The position numbers were made by a program, and so were the translations under genes. From positions 1-55,309 of the forward strand of contig DAIDHB010000468.1 of assembly GCA_027452145.1 (NCBI GenBank): 55,309 nt of DNA, written 5' to 3'. Origin of the DNA: Planctomycetales bacterium (lineage in GTDB: Bacteria; Planctomycetota; Planctomycetia; Isosphaerales; Isosphaeraceae). This document shows positions 17,253 through 26,449 of the stretch, piece after piece; within the stretch, counting starts at the first letter, position 1, and each line of letters begins with the position of its first letter. The notes below the pieces were generated by a model. It saw nothing but the letters and a program-made list of their open reading frames with translations, made no database searches and had not been told where the DNA came from.

Positions 17253-18863
17253 ATGACGAATTTCCACCGGGCGGCGTATTGTCTCGGGCGTAACCTTCGG
17301 CTCGCATCGACCGCCATCGCGGTCATCCTCCTGGCCGCGGCCGGATCGCTATCGGCCGCCGAGGTGCAGGGGCGAGCCGGCGACGCGAAGGGTCCGGCCT
17401 TCGAGGTGACCTACACCAGGGCCGTCGCCGAGGGTCCGGTCTCGACCCGTGTCTATGTGATGCTCGAGCCGGCCGGATCGTCCGCCGAGCCGCGCCTGGG
17501 GCCGAACTGGTTCCGGCCGCAGCCGTTCTTCGCCGTCGATGCGCGCGAATGGCGGCCGGGCCAGCGGCTGCGGGTCGACTCGCACGCCACCGGCTTCCCG
17601 GCTCCGCTCGATCGGATCAAGCCAGGCAAGTACGCCGCGCAGGCGGTGGTTCGCCTGAATCTCGACACGCACCGGATCGGCGACGGCGAGGGAAACGCCT
17701 ACGGCCCGGTCGTGCAGGTCGAGATCGACCCCACGAAGGCCGAGCCAATCGCCCTTCAGGTCGACCGCGTCGTACCGCCCCGCAGGTTCCCCGAGAGCGA
17801 CCGGATCCGACTCGTCGAGTTGCCCAGCCCCAAGCTGTCCGCTTTTTACGGACGGCCGATCAAGCATCGCGCGGCCGTGATCCTGCCGAAGGACATGGTC
17901 GGCGTGGACCGGCCCACGCCTCGGCCTGCACTCTACATCATCCCCGGGTTCGGCGGCGACCGCTTCATGGCGCCGATGTACGCCGACAATCCGCGAATAC
18001 GGATGGGGAACGACCTCGTCCGCATCCTGCTCGACCCCGATTGCGGCACCGGCCATCACGTCTTCGCCGATAGCGCCACCAACGGTCCGCGCGGCGCCGC
18101 GCTCGTCGAGGAGTTCATCCCCCATCTCGAGAAAACCCTCCCCCTGGTGGCCGACCCCCGCGCCCGGCTGCTCACGGGACATTCCTCGGGCGGATGGAGC
18201 AGCCTCTGGCTCCAGGTGACCTATCCCGACACCTTCGGCGGGACCTGGTCCACCAGCCCGGACCCGGTCGATTTCCGCGACTTCCAGCGGATCGACCTGT
18301 ACGCCCAGGGCGAGAACATGTTCCGCGACCGCGAGGGGAAGCGGCGCCCGATCGCGCGGATGGGGCGCATGCCGGCGCTCTGGTACGACGACTTCAGCCG
18401 GATGGACGACGTGAGCGGCTGGGGCGGCCAGCTCGGCTCGTTCGAGGCCGTCTTCAGCCCCCGTGACGCCGACGGCCGCCCGCGCAAGCTCTGGGACCGC
18501 TCGACCGGCGCGGTCGACACGGCCGTCGCCCGCACGTGGGAGCCCTACGATATCCGCCTGGTGCTCGAGCGTAACTGGCCGACCCTCGGGCCGAAGCTGA
18601 AGGGGAAGCTGCGCGTCATCACCGGCGACGTCGACACGTTCTACCTCGAGGGCGCCGTCAAGCGGCTCAGGGAGTCGCTCGAGCGGCTGGGCAGCGACGC
18701 GGTGGTCGAGATCATCCCCAATCGCGACCACAGCACGGTGCTCGAACCGTCCCTCGTCAAGAGGCTGGATGGCGAGATGAACGCGAAGGTCGCCGAGTGG
18801 CTGCCGAGGCCCGCGGGCTCGCCGTCCGGCCGCGAAGCCGGGACCGCCGGGACCGCGCGCTGA
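17253..18863 (+). CDS. Secreted esterase, alpha/beta hydrolase (putative esterase D/PF00756-like)
   Basis: A 536-residue exported hydrolase. A Sec signal peptide (about 1-36, ending SLSAA) is followed by an N-terminal beta-rich region of about 150 residues and then an alpha/beta-hydrolase domain. That domain has AVILPKDMVG and ALYIIPGFGGDRF, the nucleophile elbow GHSSGG with Ser311, and a late His in NRDHSTVLE. This matches enterochelin-esterase/S-formylglutathione hydrolase-type secreted esterases, which often act on polysaccharide esters. AAGGAA supports the ATG at 17253. It is likely co-transcribed with the small gene before it and the one after it (44-bp gaps). Confidence 0.85.
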   Translation: MTNFHRAAYCLGRNLRLASTAIAVILLAAAGSLSAAEVQGRAGDAKGPAFEVTYTRAVAEGPVSTRVYVMLEPAGSSAEPRLGPNWFRPQPFFAVDAREWRPGQRLRVDSHATGFPAPLDRIKPGKYAAQAVVRLNLDTHRIGDGEGNAYGPVVQVEIDPTKAEPIALQVDRVVPPRRFPESDRIRLVELPSPKLSAFYGRPIKHRAAVILPKDMVGVDRPTPRPALYIIPGFGGDRFMAPMYADNPRIRMGNDLVRILLDPDCGTGHHVFADSATNGPRGAALVEEFIPHLEKTLPLVADPRARLLTGHSSGGWSSLWLQVTYPDTFGGTWSTSPDPVDFRDFQRIDLYAQGENMFRDREGKRRPIARMGRMPALWYDDFSRMDDVSGWGGQLGSFEAVFSPRDADGRPRKLWDRSTGAVDTAVARTWEPYDIRLVLERNWPTLGPKLKGKLRVITGDVDTFYLEGAVKRLRESLERLGSDAVVEIIPNRDHSTVLEPSLVKRLDGEMNAKVAEWLPRPAGSPSGREAGTAGTAR

Positions 18864-18907
18864 TCGATCAGTCGACCGACCCGCCGCCGCAAGGGAGGTG
18901 CTGCGAG

Positions 18908-19771
18908 ATGCCCGTGCTCGAGCGCGAGGAATACATCGAACAGGCGTATTTCTTCCACGCCTTTCGCGAGCGCCTGCTCGACGGCCTTCCTGCCCAGGAC
19001 ATCCTGGCGAGGATCGGTGAGGAGTTGCTCTCCACCACCCGGCTGCCGCTGGCCGTCTCGTTCATCCACACCGAGATCAAGGTCTCGGGCCTGATGGCGC
19101 CGGCGATGGCCCGCATCAAGCACTATTTCACCGAGTTCCAGACGCACGTCATCGAGCAGGCCGAGCAGGATATCAGCCGCTTCCCCGTGGAGCAGGCGCT
19201 GCTGATCCTCGAGCGCGAGGCCCGGTTCAAGGCGGACAGTCCGCCGCTGCCGGCGCTGTTTGTCTTCCAGTTCGAGGCGCTGTCGCGCAACCGGCTGGGC
19301 TACACCAGGGGCCTGGCCGCGATGGCCGCCGACCCGTCGTACACCGAGGATTGGCGCGATTATATCCTCACGCTCCGCAGCCGGCTGGGCGACGTCGACT
19401 TCGCCGATCTGATCTTCGTCCGCTCCGATTACTTCGTCCAGGAGCGCAAGCGGCTCAACCCCGACTTCGTCCCGAAGTTCCCGCCGCTGTTCGGCGAGAA
19501 GGAAGGCAAGATCGCCCGCGCCAATCGCGGCCGCGATCCCATGTACCTCTTCTCGGCCCTCCAGCGCCAGCTCGGCTATCCCGAGGTCCCGCGCCCCAGG
19601 CGGCCCGACGAGCTCGAGGCCCGCGTCCTGCTCCTCGAGCAGAAGATCGTCCAGCTCGAGAACCGGCTCAAGGCCGCCGAGAGCTCCGGCCAGCAGGATG
19701 ACCTCCTGTCGCAGGTCCTGGTCAAGCCCGACGAGACGGCGGGCGTCCCTGCCGGGTGGGGGAAGAAGTAA
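18908..19771 (+). CDS. Uncharacterised protein with C-terminal coiled coil, 287 residues
   Basis: No family recognised. A soluble protein starting MPVLEREEYIEQAYFFHAFRERL, with the start fixed by GGGAGGTG a few bases upstream; the frame is open further upstream but only inside the esterase gene. The middle is helical and well conserved in composition (FVFQFEALSRNRLGYTRGLAA). The end holds a short leucine-zipper-like coil (LEARVLLLEQKIVQLENRL, about residues 237-256) and a Lys/Gly tail. The Tyr-Phe-Phe-His start and the coil suggest a scaffold or complex member; this is inference only. Confidence 0.75.
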   Translation: MPVLEREEYIEQAYFFHAFRERLLDGLPAQDILARIGEELLSTTRLPLAVSFIHTEIKVSGLMAPAMARIKHYFTEFQTHVIEQAEQDISRFPVEQALLILEREARFKADSPPLPALFVFQFEALSRNRLGYTRGLAAMAADPSYTEDWRDYILTLRSRLGDVDFADLIFVRSDYFVQERKRLNPDFVPKFPPLFGEKEGKIARANRGRDPMYLFSALQRQLGYPEVPRPRRPDELEARVLLLEQKIVQLENRLKAAESSGQQDDLLSQVLVKPDETAGVPAGWGKK

Positions 19772-19820
19772 CCGACCGATGTCCGATCGCCGTTTTCGAT
19801 CCAGCCCGGAGGGTCATCGC

Positions 19821-21005
19821 ATGAGCGTCCGGATACTTCGCGTTTCGCTCGGCCTCGTGCTATCGGCCTGCTGCGTGCCGACTTCGGCACTCGCCCAGGA
19901 ACGCACCGTCATCGACGCCAACTTCCCCGGCGCCTACCAGGTCGAGGTGCAGGACGTCAACGGCGACAATCGCCCCGACGTCATAGCCGTCGGCGGCAGC
20001 ACCTGCGCCTGGTACGAGAACCCGACCTGGAAGAAGCGGATCGTCAGCACCGGCAAGCAGACCCCCGGCATCATCTCTTCCGCGACGGCCGACCTTGACG
20101 GCGACGGCAAGGCCGAGATCGCCATCGCGTACGAGTTCGCGATGAACAGGCCGGCCACCGGCAAGCTGCTGCTCGCCCGCCAGGGAGCCGGCCCGGACGA
20201 TCCGTGGAACTTCGAGCCGATCGCCGACGTACCCAGTATTCACCGCCTGCGCTGGGGCGACCTCGAAGGCGACGGCCGGCTCGACCTGGTCGTCGCGCCG
20301 ATCTTCGGCCGCGACGCCCGGCCGCCCGACTTCACGGATCCGGCCCGGCTCCAGGTGTTCTCGACTCGACAGGATCCGGACCACCGGAAGTGGGCGAGTA
20401 CCGTCGTCGGGACCCGGCCGGTGATCCACGCCATCGAGGTCACGGCCTTTGATGGCGGACGGCGATCCCAGGTCTTGACGGCCTCCAATCTTGGTGTAGA
20501 TCGATTCCTCCTCTTCAAGGGAGTCGGCTCCGTGCCGCTGAGCCCCGGCTTGCCCGGCCAGGCGCCGAAGCGGGGGTCGAGCGAAGTTCATCTCGGCCGG
20601 CTAGCGGACGGCAAACGCTTTGTCGCCACCGTCGAGCCATGGCATGGCAGCGAGGTGGTCGTCGCTCTTGAAAGGGCCACGACGTCCAATTCCACAGACG
20701 CGACAGCCTTTGGCCCTCGCCTGGTCATCGACGACACCCTCGCCGACGGCCACGCGCTGTGGGTCGCGGATATCGACGGCGATCGCAACGACGAGATCTT
20801 CGCCGGCCACCGGGGCAAGGATCATCGGGTGTCAATGTACAGGCTGGATCATGCGAGGCGATCCTGGACCCGGACGGTCATCGACCGCGAGGTCGCCGCG
20901 CAGGACCTTCGCGGAGCCGATGTCGACGGCGACGGCACGCCCGATGTCGTGGCCGTCGGCGGCGCCACGCATAACGTTGTCCTGTACCGCTTCCCTCGGC
21001 GCTGA
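19821..21005 (+). CDS. Secreted FG-GAP/VCBS-repeat protein
   Basis: A 394-residue exported protein with a signal peptide (about 1-25, SALAQ). The mature part is a beta-propeller built from Asp-rich calcium-binding-type repeats: VQDVNGDNRPDVIAVGG, ADLDGDGKAEIAIAYE, GDLEGDGRLDLVVAP, ADIDGDRNDEIFAG and ADVDGDGTPDVVAVGG. Such FG-GAP propellers mediate binding at the surface or periplasm and are numerous in planctomycetes. The ATG at 19821 sits directly before the signal peptide; an ATG at 19779 in frame is possible but would add polar residues ahead of it. Confidence 0.85.
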   Translation: MSVRILRVSLGLVLSACCVPTSALAQERTVIDANFPGAYQVEVQDVNGDNRPDVIAVGGSTCAWYENPTWKKRIVSTGKQTPGIISSATADLDGDGKAEIAIAYEFAMNRPATGKLLLARQGAGPDDPWNFEPIADVPSIHRLRWGDLEGDGRLDLVVAPIFGRDARPPDFTDPARLQVFSTRQDPDHRKWASTVVGTRPVIHAIEVTAFDGGRRSQVLTASNLGVDRFLLFKGVGSVPLSPGLPGQAPKRGSSEVHLGRLADGKRFVATVEPWHGSEVVVALERATTSNSTDATAFGPRLVIDDTLADGHALWVADIDGDRNDEIFAGHRGKDHRVSMYRLDHARRSWTRTVIDREVAAQDLRGADVDGDGTPDVVAVGGATHNVVLYRFPRR

Positions 21006-21119
21006 GTCTCTCCCGTCCGCAGTACGCGACTTGATGGCAACCGGGACGGAGCGAGCGACCGCGGCCCCGTCGTTCGGCCATGATCGCCGCAATGGCCGGA
21101 CCAGCCCGCCCAGGCTTCG

Positions 21120-21253
21120 CCGGGTCGGGGGACGGAGCACCCCTTTGCACCGCGGCAGGCGAATGCCCGGACGGCTGCCCGGCCGACTCCGGCCGATGCG
21201 CCGGTGATCACCACCACACGCGACCCGCCACCTTCGTCCGACTCGTTCGTCAT
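21120..21253 (-). pseudogene. 5' remnant of a short-chain dehydrogenase/reductase gene
   Basis: From an ATG at 21253 the minus strand reads an SDR N-terminus: VVVITGASAGVGRAAVRAFA followed by CRGAK, i.e. the Rossmann dinucleotide motif TGxxxGxG at residues 17-24. After about 37 codons the similarity stops and the frame becomes Trp/Gly/Pro-rich. No catalytic YxxxK or later SDR part follows before the FG-GAP gene on the other strand. It starts only 19 bp after the PPC-domain gene in the same direction, so it looks like a decayed last gene of this operon. Confidence 0.65.
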
Positions 21254-21272
21254 GATGGATCGTGCCCTCGAC

Positions 21273-21707
21273 TCAAAGACTGATGATCGCCAGGCCCGAT
21301 TCCTCGTCGTGCTCCTTGCGCAGGTGCGCGGGTGACTCTGTCAGGATGACCTCGAGCGTCGGCCGGACGTGCCCCTCGATGAGGTGTCCGCCACGCGTCG
21401 AGCCGTCCGACCGCCCGACCACGACGTGCACGTGGACCTTCGGCTTTCCTTTCTCCTGCGCCACGTCGCCGACCAGTGAGAGCACCTCGACCTGCTCGTC
21501 GACGGGGATCTTCTGGTATTCCTTCTTTTCCCAGTCGAAATAGCCGAGCATGACCGAACGGAACGCGCCGATCGCCGTGATCTGCGCCGCGCCCAGGTTC
21601 TGCTGCTCGGCGAACTGCTTCAAGCCGGCCATGGCCTCGTCGCCCGCCTGGAAGACCAGGGCGAACGTCCGCTGCCCCTGCTGTTCGTGGATGAGCTTCG
21701 ATTTCAT
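21273..21707 (-). CDS. PPC/DUF296-domain DNA-binding-like protein
   Basis: A 144-residue single-domain protein matching the plants-and-prokaryotes conserved (PPC, DUF296) fold. It has FALVFQAGDEAMAGLKQFAEQ, the AQITAIGAFRSVMLGYFD core, EVLSLVGDVAQEKGKPKVHVHVVV and GGHLIEGHVRPTLEVILTE. The histidines of HVHVVVG and GGHL are the positions that bind metal in characterised bacterial members. Plant members bind AT-rich DNA, but the role of the bacterial single-domain proteins is unclear. It is the last intact gene of the minus-strand operon, 42 bp after the small gene at 21750. Confidence 0.85.
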   Translation of the reverse strand: MKSKLIHEQQGQRTFALVFQAGDEAMAGLKQFAEQQNLGAAQITAIGAFRSVMLGYFDWEKKEYQKIPVDEQVEVLSLVGDVAQEKGKPKVHVHVVVGRSDGSTRGGHLIEGHVRPTLEVILTESPAHLRKEHDEESGLAIISL

Positions 21708-21749
21708 CCTGCATCCTCCCGCGGTTGGTGGACGGCGACAGACCGGCCC

Positions 21750-22016
21750 TCACAGCCCCTCGAACGGGTCATCCGGCGGCGGGCCGTCGCCGGCCCAGGT
21801 CGCCTTGAACAGGTAGCGCACCTTGCCGGCCCGGGCCTTGCGCTGCCGCATTACCCCGTACCCGCGCCGTGCGAGCCGGTCGGCGATCGCCTCGATCTTC
21901 GAGCCGTCGAGGTCAATCGCGTCCAGCTCGGCCGGCTTGCCCTCGTCGTTCTTGCGGGCGTAGACCTGCACGCCGTCGATCGTCGTCAGCTTGACTTCCT
22001 GGGTGGCGAGTCCCAT
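21750..22016 (-). CDS. Small protein of unknown function, 88 residues
   Basis: A basic small protein with well-mixed composition: VKLTTIDGVQVYARKNDEGKP, then KIEAIADRLARRGYGVMRQR and a C-terminal acidic/Pro tail. No family recognised. It sits between the FAD/Fe-S oxidoreductase (56 bp upstream) and the PPC protein (42 bp downstream) in the same direction, so it is very likely part of the operon. Confidence 0.7.
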   Translation of the reverse strand: MGLATQEVKLTTIDGVQVYARKNDEGKPAELDAIDLDGSKIEAIADRLARRGYGVMRQRKARAGKVRYLFKATWAGDGPPPDDPFEGL

Positions 22017-22072
22017 CTCGATGTGTCCTCCACTCCCCGGCTATGAATCTCAACGGGCTGTTGCCCCGTGCC

Positions 22073-25000
22073 TCATCGGCGCCGCCCGATCGCGAGCCGG
22101 CTCGCGCCGAGCACCAGCCCGAGGCCCAGCAGGACGCCGGCCCCCAGCGCCACCGCCGCCACGCCGGGCGTCGGCGCCGGCTCCCACTTGCCCAGGGGCT
22201 CATAGGACGCCTCGGGATGCGGTCCCTCCATCCCCTCCGGTCCCTCGTGCAGCGCCATCTGGAGCACCTGCGCCAGGTGCAGGGCACCGCGGTCGGTCAG
22301 GCCCGCGATCTGCTCGCGGCAACTGAAGCCGTCGGCGATGATCAGCGTTTCTTCCTCCGCGTTGCGCACGGCCGGCAACAGAACCCGCTCGCCCACCGCG
22401 ACCGAGACGTCGTAGTGGCTTGCCTCGAAGCCGAACGAACCCGCCATCCCGCAGCAGCCCGAGTCGAGCATCTGGTAATTCAGCCCCATGTCCTTCAGCA
22501 ACGATTGCTCGTGCGTCAGTGTCATGACATGAGTGTGGTGGCAGTGTCCGTGCACAAGTGCCTTGCGCCTCAGCTTCGGCACGCGGTATCCCGGCGCCTT
22601 CTTCTCGAGGAACTCGGCGAGGGTGAGGAAGTTGCCGCGCAGCCGCTTGGCGTCCTCGTCCATCGGGAACAGCCCGTGCAGCTCGTCGCGGAAGACGGCC
22701 ACGCAGCTCGGCTCGAGCCCGACGAACGGGATGCCCGCCTCGATCTCGGGGCGGAGCGTGTCCAGGATCTGCCGCAGCAGGCTCTGCGCCGTATCGAGCA
22801 TGCCGAAGTCATAGAGCGGCCGCCCGCAGCAGAGCGATTGACGCGGCACGTTCACGTGGAACCCGGCGTCCTCGATCACCTCGACGGCCGCTTTGAGAGT
22901 CTGCGGGTGAAAATGGTTGTTGAACGTGTCGGCCCACAGCATCACCGGCGGCATCCCGACGTTCCGCGGCGGCCGGCGGTCCCACCATTGCTTGAATGTC
23001 TCGGGTGCAAAGGCCGGCATCTTCCGGCGTGTCGAGATCCCGCCCATCACCTGCAACAGCTTGCCGATGGCCGGCGCCCGGGTCAGGGTGTTGACCACGC
23101 CTGGCATCCACGACGCGATCCGCGCCCACCAGTAAATCCAGCCCATCGCGTACGCGTGCCGGGGGCGGAGCCGGTTCTCGTAGTAGTGCGAGTAGAACTC
23201 GGCCTTGTAGGTGGCCATGTCGACGTTCAGCGGGCACTCGGTCTTGCACCCCTTGCACGCCAGGCAAAGGTCGAGCGCCTCGCGCACCGGCTCGGCCCTC
23301 CACACCCCTTTCATCGGGTCGCCCTGGAGCATCTCGAAGAGCAGGTGCGCTCGCCCTCGGGTCGAGTACCGGTCCTCCTTCGTCACCATGTAGCTCGGGC
23401 ACATGGTCCCCGACTCTTCCTTGCGGCACTCGCCCACGCCGACGCAGCGCTCGGTCGCATACGCGAAGCTCCCGCCGTCGTCCGGGAACTTGAACCGCGT
23501 CTTCACCTGGATCGGGTGATAGCTCGGCCCCATCCGGAGGTTCTCGCCCGGCTGTGCGGGGTCGACCACCCGGTGCGGGTTCATCTTGTTCTCGGGGTCC
23601 CAGATCGCCTTGAACTCGCCGAAGGCGTGGACCAGCTCTGGCCCGAACATCTTCGGCAGGAGCGCCGCCTTGGATTGCCCGTCGCCGTGCTCGCCCGAGA
23701 TCGAGCCGCCGTACCGCGCAATCAGGTCGGCCGCCTCGTCGAGGTAGCGGCGGAAGTGCTGGACGCCCTCGGCGGTCTTGAGATCGAAGTCGATCCTGGT
23801 ATGCACGCAGCCCTGGCCGAAATGGCCGTAGAGCGCGCCGTTGTAGCCGTATTTTTGCAGGAGCTTCCGCAGGTCGCGGAGATAATCCCTGAGCTGGTGC
23901 GGCGCGACGGCCGAGTCCTCCCAGCCCTCCCACGCGTCCTTGTGGCCCGGGATCCTCGCCGTGGCGCCGAGGCCCGACTCGCGCACCTTCCACAGGTGCT
24001 CCTCCTCGGCCTCGTCGTCGAACAGCTTCATCGACGGCGCACCGGTGAGTCCCCCCAGCCGCGCCATCAGCTCCTTGGCCTTCGCGTCGGCCTCGTCCTT
24101 GCTCTCGCCGCCGAACTCGACCAGCAGCCAGCCGCCGCCGGGCGGGAGGAGCTTCACGTCGCGGGGGTGAATCCCCTTGATCTTCATGTCCTTGACCAGG
24201 ATGTCGTCGAGCCCCTCCAGCCCGATCGGCCTGGCCTCGAGGATCTCGGAGACGTGCGCGGCGGCCTCGTAGACATCGGGATAGCCCAGCACCAGCAGCG
24301 ACCGCATCGGCGGGCTCGGGACGAGGTGGAGCTGCGCCTCGAGGATCGTGACGCACGTTCCCTCCGAGCCGCCCAGGGCCCGCGCGACGTGGAACCCGCG
24401 CTCGGGCAACAGGTCGTCGAGGTTGTAGCCAGAGACTCGCCGCGGGATCTGGGGATACCGCGCGCGGATGAGATCGGCGTAGCGGTCACGCAGGGCCTTC
24501 AGCCGCGCGTAGATCTCGCCGCGGCGGCCGCCGGACTCGATGATCCGCGCGAGCTCCTCCTCGCTCGTGGGGCCGACGGTCATCCGCGTGCCGTCGTACA
24601 GCAGAATTTCCAGCTCGTCGATCTGGTCCGAGGTCCGACCGGTGCCCAGCCCGATCAGCGAGTGGACGCCGCAAGAGTTGTTGCCGATCATCCCGCCCAG
24701 GGTGCAGTGGTTGTGCGTCGAGGGATCCGGCGCGAAGGTCAGGTTGTGCTCCTCGGCGTTGCCCCGGAGCTTGTCGAGCACGCAACCCGGCTCGACCCGC
24801 GCGAGCTTGCGCGCGGGATCGATCCACAGGACGCGGTTGACGTACTTGGACCAGTCCATCACCACGGCGACGTTGCAACACCCGCCCGTGAGGCTGGTGC
24901 CCCCGCCGCGCGACAGGATCGGCGCCCCGTGTTGCCGGCAGATGTCCACCGCGGCGATCACGTCGTCTCGACTGCGGGGGACGATCACGCCGATCGGCAC

Positions 25001-25189
25001 CTGGCGATAGTTCGATCCGTCCGTCGCATAAAGCGCCCGGCTGCCGTTGTCGAACCGGACCTCGCCTGCGATCGCGCTGCGGAGGTCGCGCGCCAGGGCC
25101 GAGGCGTCGATGAACAGGGGGATCTGTGCCTCTTTGCGGTGCCGCTGCCTCGGGCTCGTGGCCGTCGCGTGGCCGACCAGGCTGGTCAT
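22073..25189 (-). CDS. FAD-linked oxidase / Fe-S / CCG-domain fusion oxidoreductase with C-terminal TM
   Basis: A 1038-residue fusion in the GlcD/Dld2-plus-GlpC class (YdiJ-like). Residues about 1-480 are a VAO-type FAD domain (GGGTSLTGG, GGMIGNNSCG). A two-cluster 4Fe-4S region follows at about 580-690 (CVGVGEC...MCPSY and CLACKGCKTECPL), then two CCG heterodisulfide-reductase-type domains (SLCCGRPLYD and SGCCGMAGSFG). The last 35 residues form a TM helix (GVAAVALGAGVLLGLGLVLG), which YdiJ-type enzymes normally lack. Family enzymes oxidise 2-hydroxyacids (D-lactate, D-2-hydroxyglutarate, glycolate) and pass electrons to the membrane. The operon partners (ThDP enzyme, enolase-superfamily enzyme) point to sugar-acid or lactate oxidation. 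Confidence 0.9.
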   Translation of the reverse strand: MTSLVGHATATSPRQRHRKEAQIPLFIDASALARDLRSAIAGEVRFDNGSRALYATDGSNYRQVPIGVIVPRSRDDVIAAVDICRQHGAPILSRGGGTSLTGGCCNVAVVMDWSKYVNRVLWIDPARKLARVEPGCVLDKLRGNAEEHNLTFAPDPSTHNHCTLGGMIGNNSCGVHSLIGLGTGRTSDQIDELEILLYDGTRMTVGPTSEEELARIIESGGRRGEIYARLKALRDRYADLIRARYPQIPRRVSGYNLDDLLPERGFHVARALGGSEGTCVTILEAQLHLVPSPPMRSLLVLGYPDVYEAAAHVSEILEARPIGLEGLDDILVKDMKIKGIHPRDVKLLPPGGGWLLVEFGGESKDEADAKAKELMARLGGLTGAPSMKLFDDEAEEEHLWKVRESGLGATARIPGHKDAWEGWEDSAVAPHQLRDYLRDLRKLLQKYGYNGALYGHFGQGCVHTRIDFDLKTAEGVQHFRRYLDEAADLIARYGGSISGEHGDGQSKAALLPKMFGPELVHAFGEFKAIWDPENKMNPHRVVDPAQPGENLRMGPSYHPIQVKTRFKFPDDGGSFAYATERCVGVGECRKEESGTMCPSYMVTKEDRYSTRGRAHLLFEMLQGDPMKGVWRAEPVREALDLCLACKGCKTECPLNVDMATYKAEFYSHYYENRLRPRHAYAMGWIYWWARIASWMPGVVNTLTRAPAIGKLLQVMGGISTRRKMPAFAPETFKQWWDRRPPRNVGMPPVMLWADTFNNHFHPQTLKAAVEVIEDAGFHVNVPRQSLCCGRPLYDFGMLDTAQSLLRQILDTLRPEIEAGIPFVGLEPSCVAVFRDELHGLFPMDEDAKRLRGNFLTLAEFLEKKAPGYRVPKLRRKALVHGHCHHTHVMTLTHEQSLLKDMGLNYQMLDSGCCGMAGSFGFEASHYDVSVAVGERVLLPAVRNAEEETLIIADGFSCREQIAGLTDRGALHLAQVLQMALHEGPEGMEGPHPEASYEPLGKWEPAPTPGVAAVALGAGVLLGLGLVLGASRLAIGRRR

Positions 25190-25258
25190 GATCGGGGTCC
25201 CTCGGGTGTCGTTCGGAACCGCTCGCGGATCGAGCCGCGGGGCGAGTGGGTGAGTCGG

Positions 25259-26371
25259 TCAGATCGCGTACTTCGCCGCGTCCTGCCGCTTGAATTCCAG
25301 GCCGTTGCCGGGCCGGCCGGGATCGGGCCGCAGGGTGCCGTCGACCGGCGTCAGCGCGCCGTCGAAGAACATGTGCTCGATGCGGTCGTGGTCGTGGAAG
25401 TATTCCAGGTGCCGGAACGTCGCCATCGCGCAACTCGGGTGCCCGTGCAGCGACGGCGCGCAGTGCGCCGACAGCGGCATTCCCCGCGCCTCGCACAGCA
25501 CCCCGGCGCCCAGGTAGCCCGTGATCCCGCCGCAGCGAGTGCCGTCTGCCTGCAAGACATCCACCGCGCCGGCGTCGAGCATCCGGCGGAAGTAGAACAG
25601 GTCGTAGCCGTATTCGCCCGCCGTGATGTCCATCCCGGCAGGTGCCCGGTCGCGCAACAACCGCAGGCCCTCGAGGTCGTCCGACGAGACGGGCTCCTCG
25701 AACCAGGTCACGCCGAGGTCGGCGAACGTCTCGGCCATCGCCAGCGCCTGCTTGCGCGAGTAGGCTCCGTTGGCGTCGACGAACAGCTCGGCATCGCGGC
25801 CGATCGCCCCGCGAGCGATCCGCACCCGCGCCAGATCGTCCTCGGGATGCCGGCCGATTTTCATCTTCACCCGGGGGATTCCGGCCGCCACCCAGCCGCC
25901 GAGCTGGTCCCGGAGCTGCTCGGGCGAGTACGACGTGAACCCGCCGCTGCCGTAGACCGGGGCCGCGTCGCGCACGGCCCCCAGCAACGTTACCAGCGCG
26001 ACGTCGAGTAGCCGCGCCTTCAGGTCCCACAGCGCGGTGTCGACGGCGGAAATCGCCATCGACGCGATGCCCGGCCGGCCGAGGTTGCGCACGGCCGCCC
26101 ACATCGCCATGTACGAGCCGGGGACGCCCATCGCGTCCCGACCCTTCACCACGCTCGCGAGCTTGTCGCGCACGAGCGCCGCGGTGGACGTGTCGGCGTA
26201 AGAGTATCCCAGGCCCCTGCGGCCCCCCGCATGCGCCTCGACCACGACGATCGTGGTCGAGTCCCACTCATAGGTGCCGTCCGATTCGGGCGCGTCGGTC
26301 GGCACCTTGTAAGCTGTGACCTCGACCCGCTCGATCGGCACGCCGGACGGGCCCGGCCGTTCGTTGGCCAC
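25259..26371 (-). CDS. Enolase-superfamily enzyme (mandelate racemase/muconate-lactonizing type)
   Basis: A 370-residue enzyme with an N-terminal capping domain and a TIM barrel. Visible catalytic positions: KMK at 169-171, metal ligands Asp199 (FVDANG), Glu225 (WFEEP) and Glu253 (AGEYG), and a general-base His303 in SAHCAPSLHGH. This layout fits MR-subgroup sugar-acid dehydratases or cycloisomerases rather than enolase itself. The reaction abstracts a proton alpha to a carboxylate with Mg2+. It lies 69 bp before the FAD/Fe-S gene and 78 bp after the ThDP enzyme gene, on the same strand, so it is an operon member. The exact substrate is not readable. Confidence 0.88.
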   Translation of the reverse strand: MANERPGPSGVPIERVEVTAYKVPTDAPESDGTYEWDSTTIVVVEAHAGGRRGLGYSYADTSTAALVRDKLASVVKGRDAMGVPGSYMAMWAAVRNLGRPGIASMAISAVDTALWDLKARLLDVALVTLLGAVRDAAPVYGSGGFTSYSPEQLRDQLGGWVAAGIPRVKMKIGRHPEDDLARVRIARGAIGRDAELFVDANGAYSRKQALAMAETFADLGVTWFEEPVSSDDLEGLRLLRDRAPAGMDITAGEYGYDLFYFRRMLDAGAVDVLQADGTRCGGITGYLGAGVLCEARGMPLSAHCAPSLHGHPSCAMATFRHLEYFHDHDRIEHMFFDGALTPVDGTLRPDPGRPGNGLEFKRQDAAKYAI

Positions 26372-26449
26372 GGCGCGTTCCTCCCCGGCCGGTCGCCCGG
26401 CCCTTGAAGCCGCTGGATCACACCGGATCCATTTCGGAGAAGATCGAGG

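Noticed and set aside
22043..26011. 1322-residue open frame on the plus strand over the oxidoreductase operon
   Set aside because: Arg/His/Val-rich antisense shadow of two well-supported minus-strand genes.
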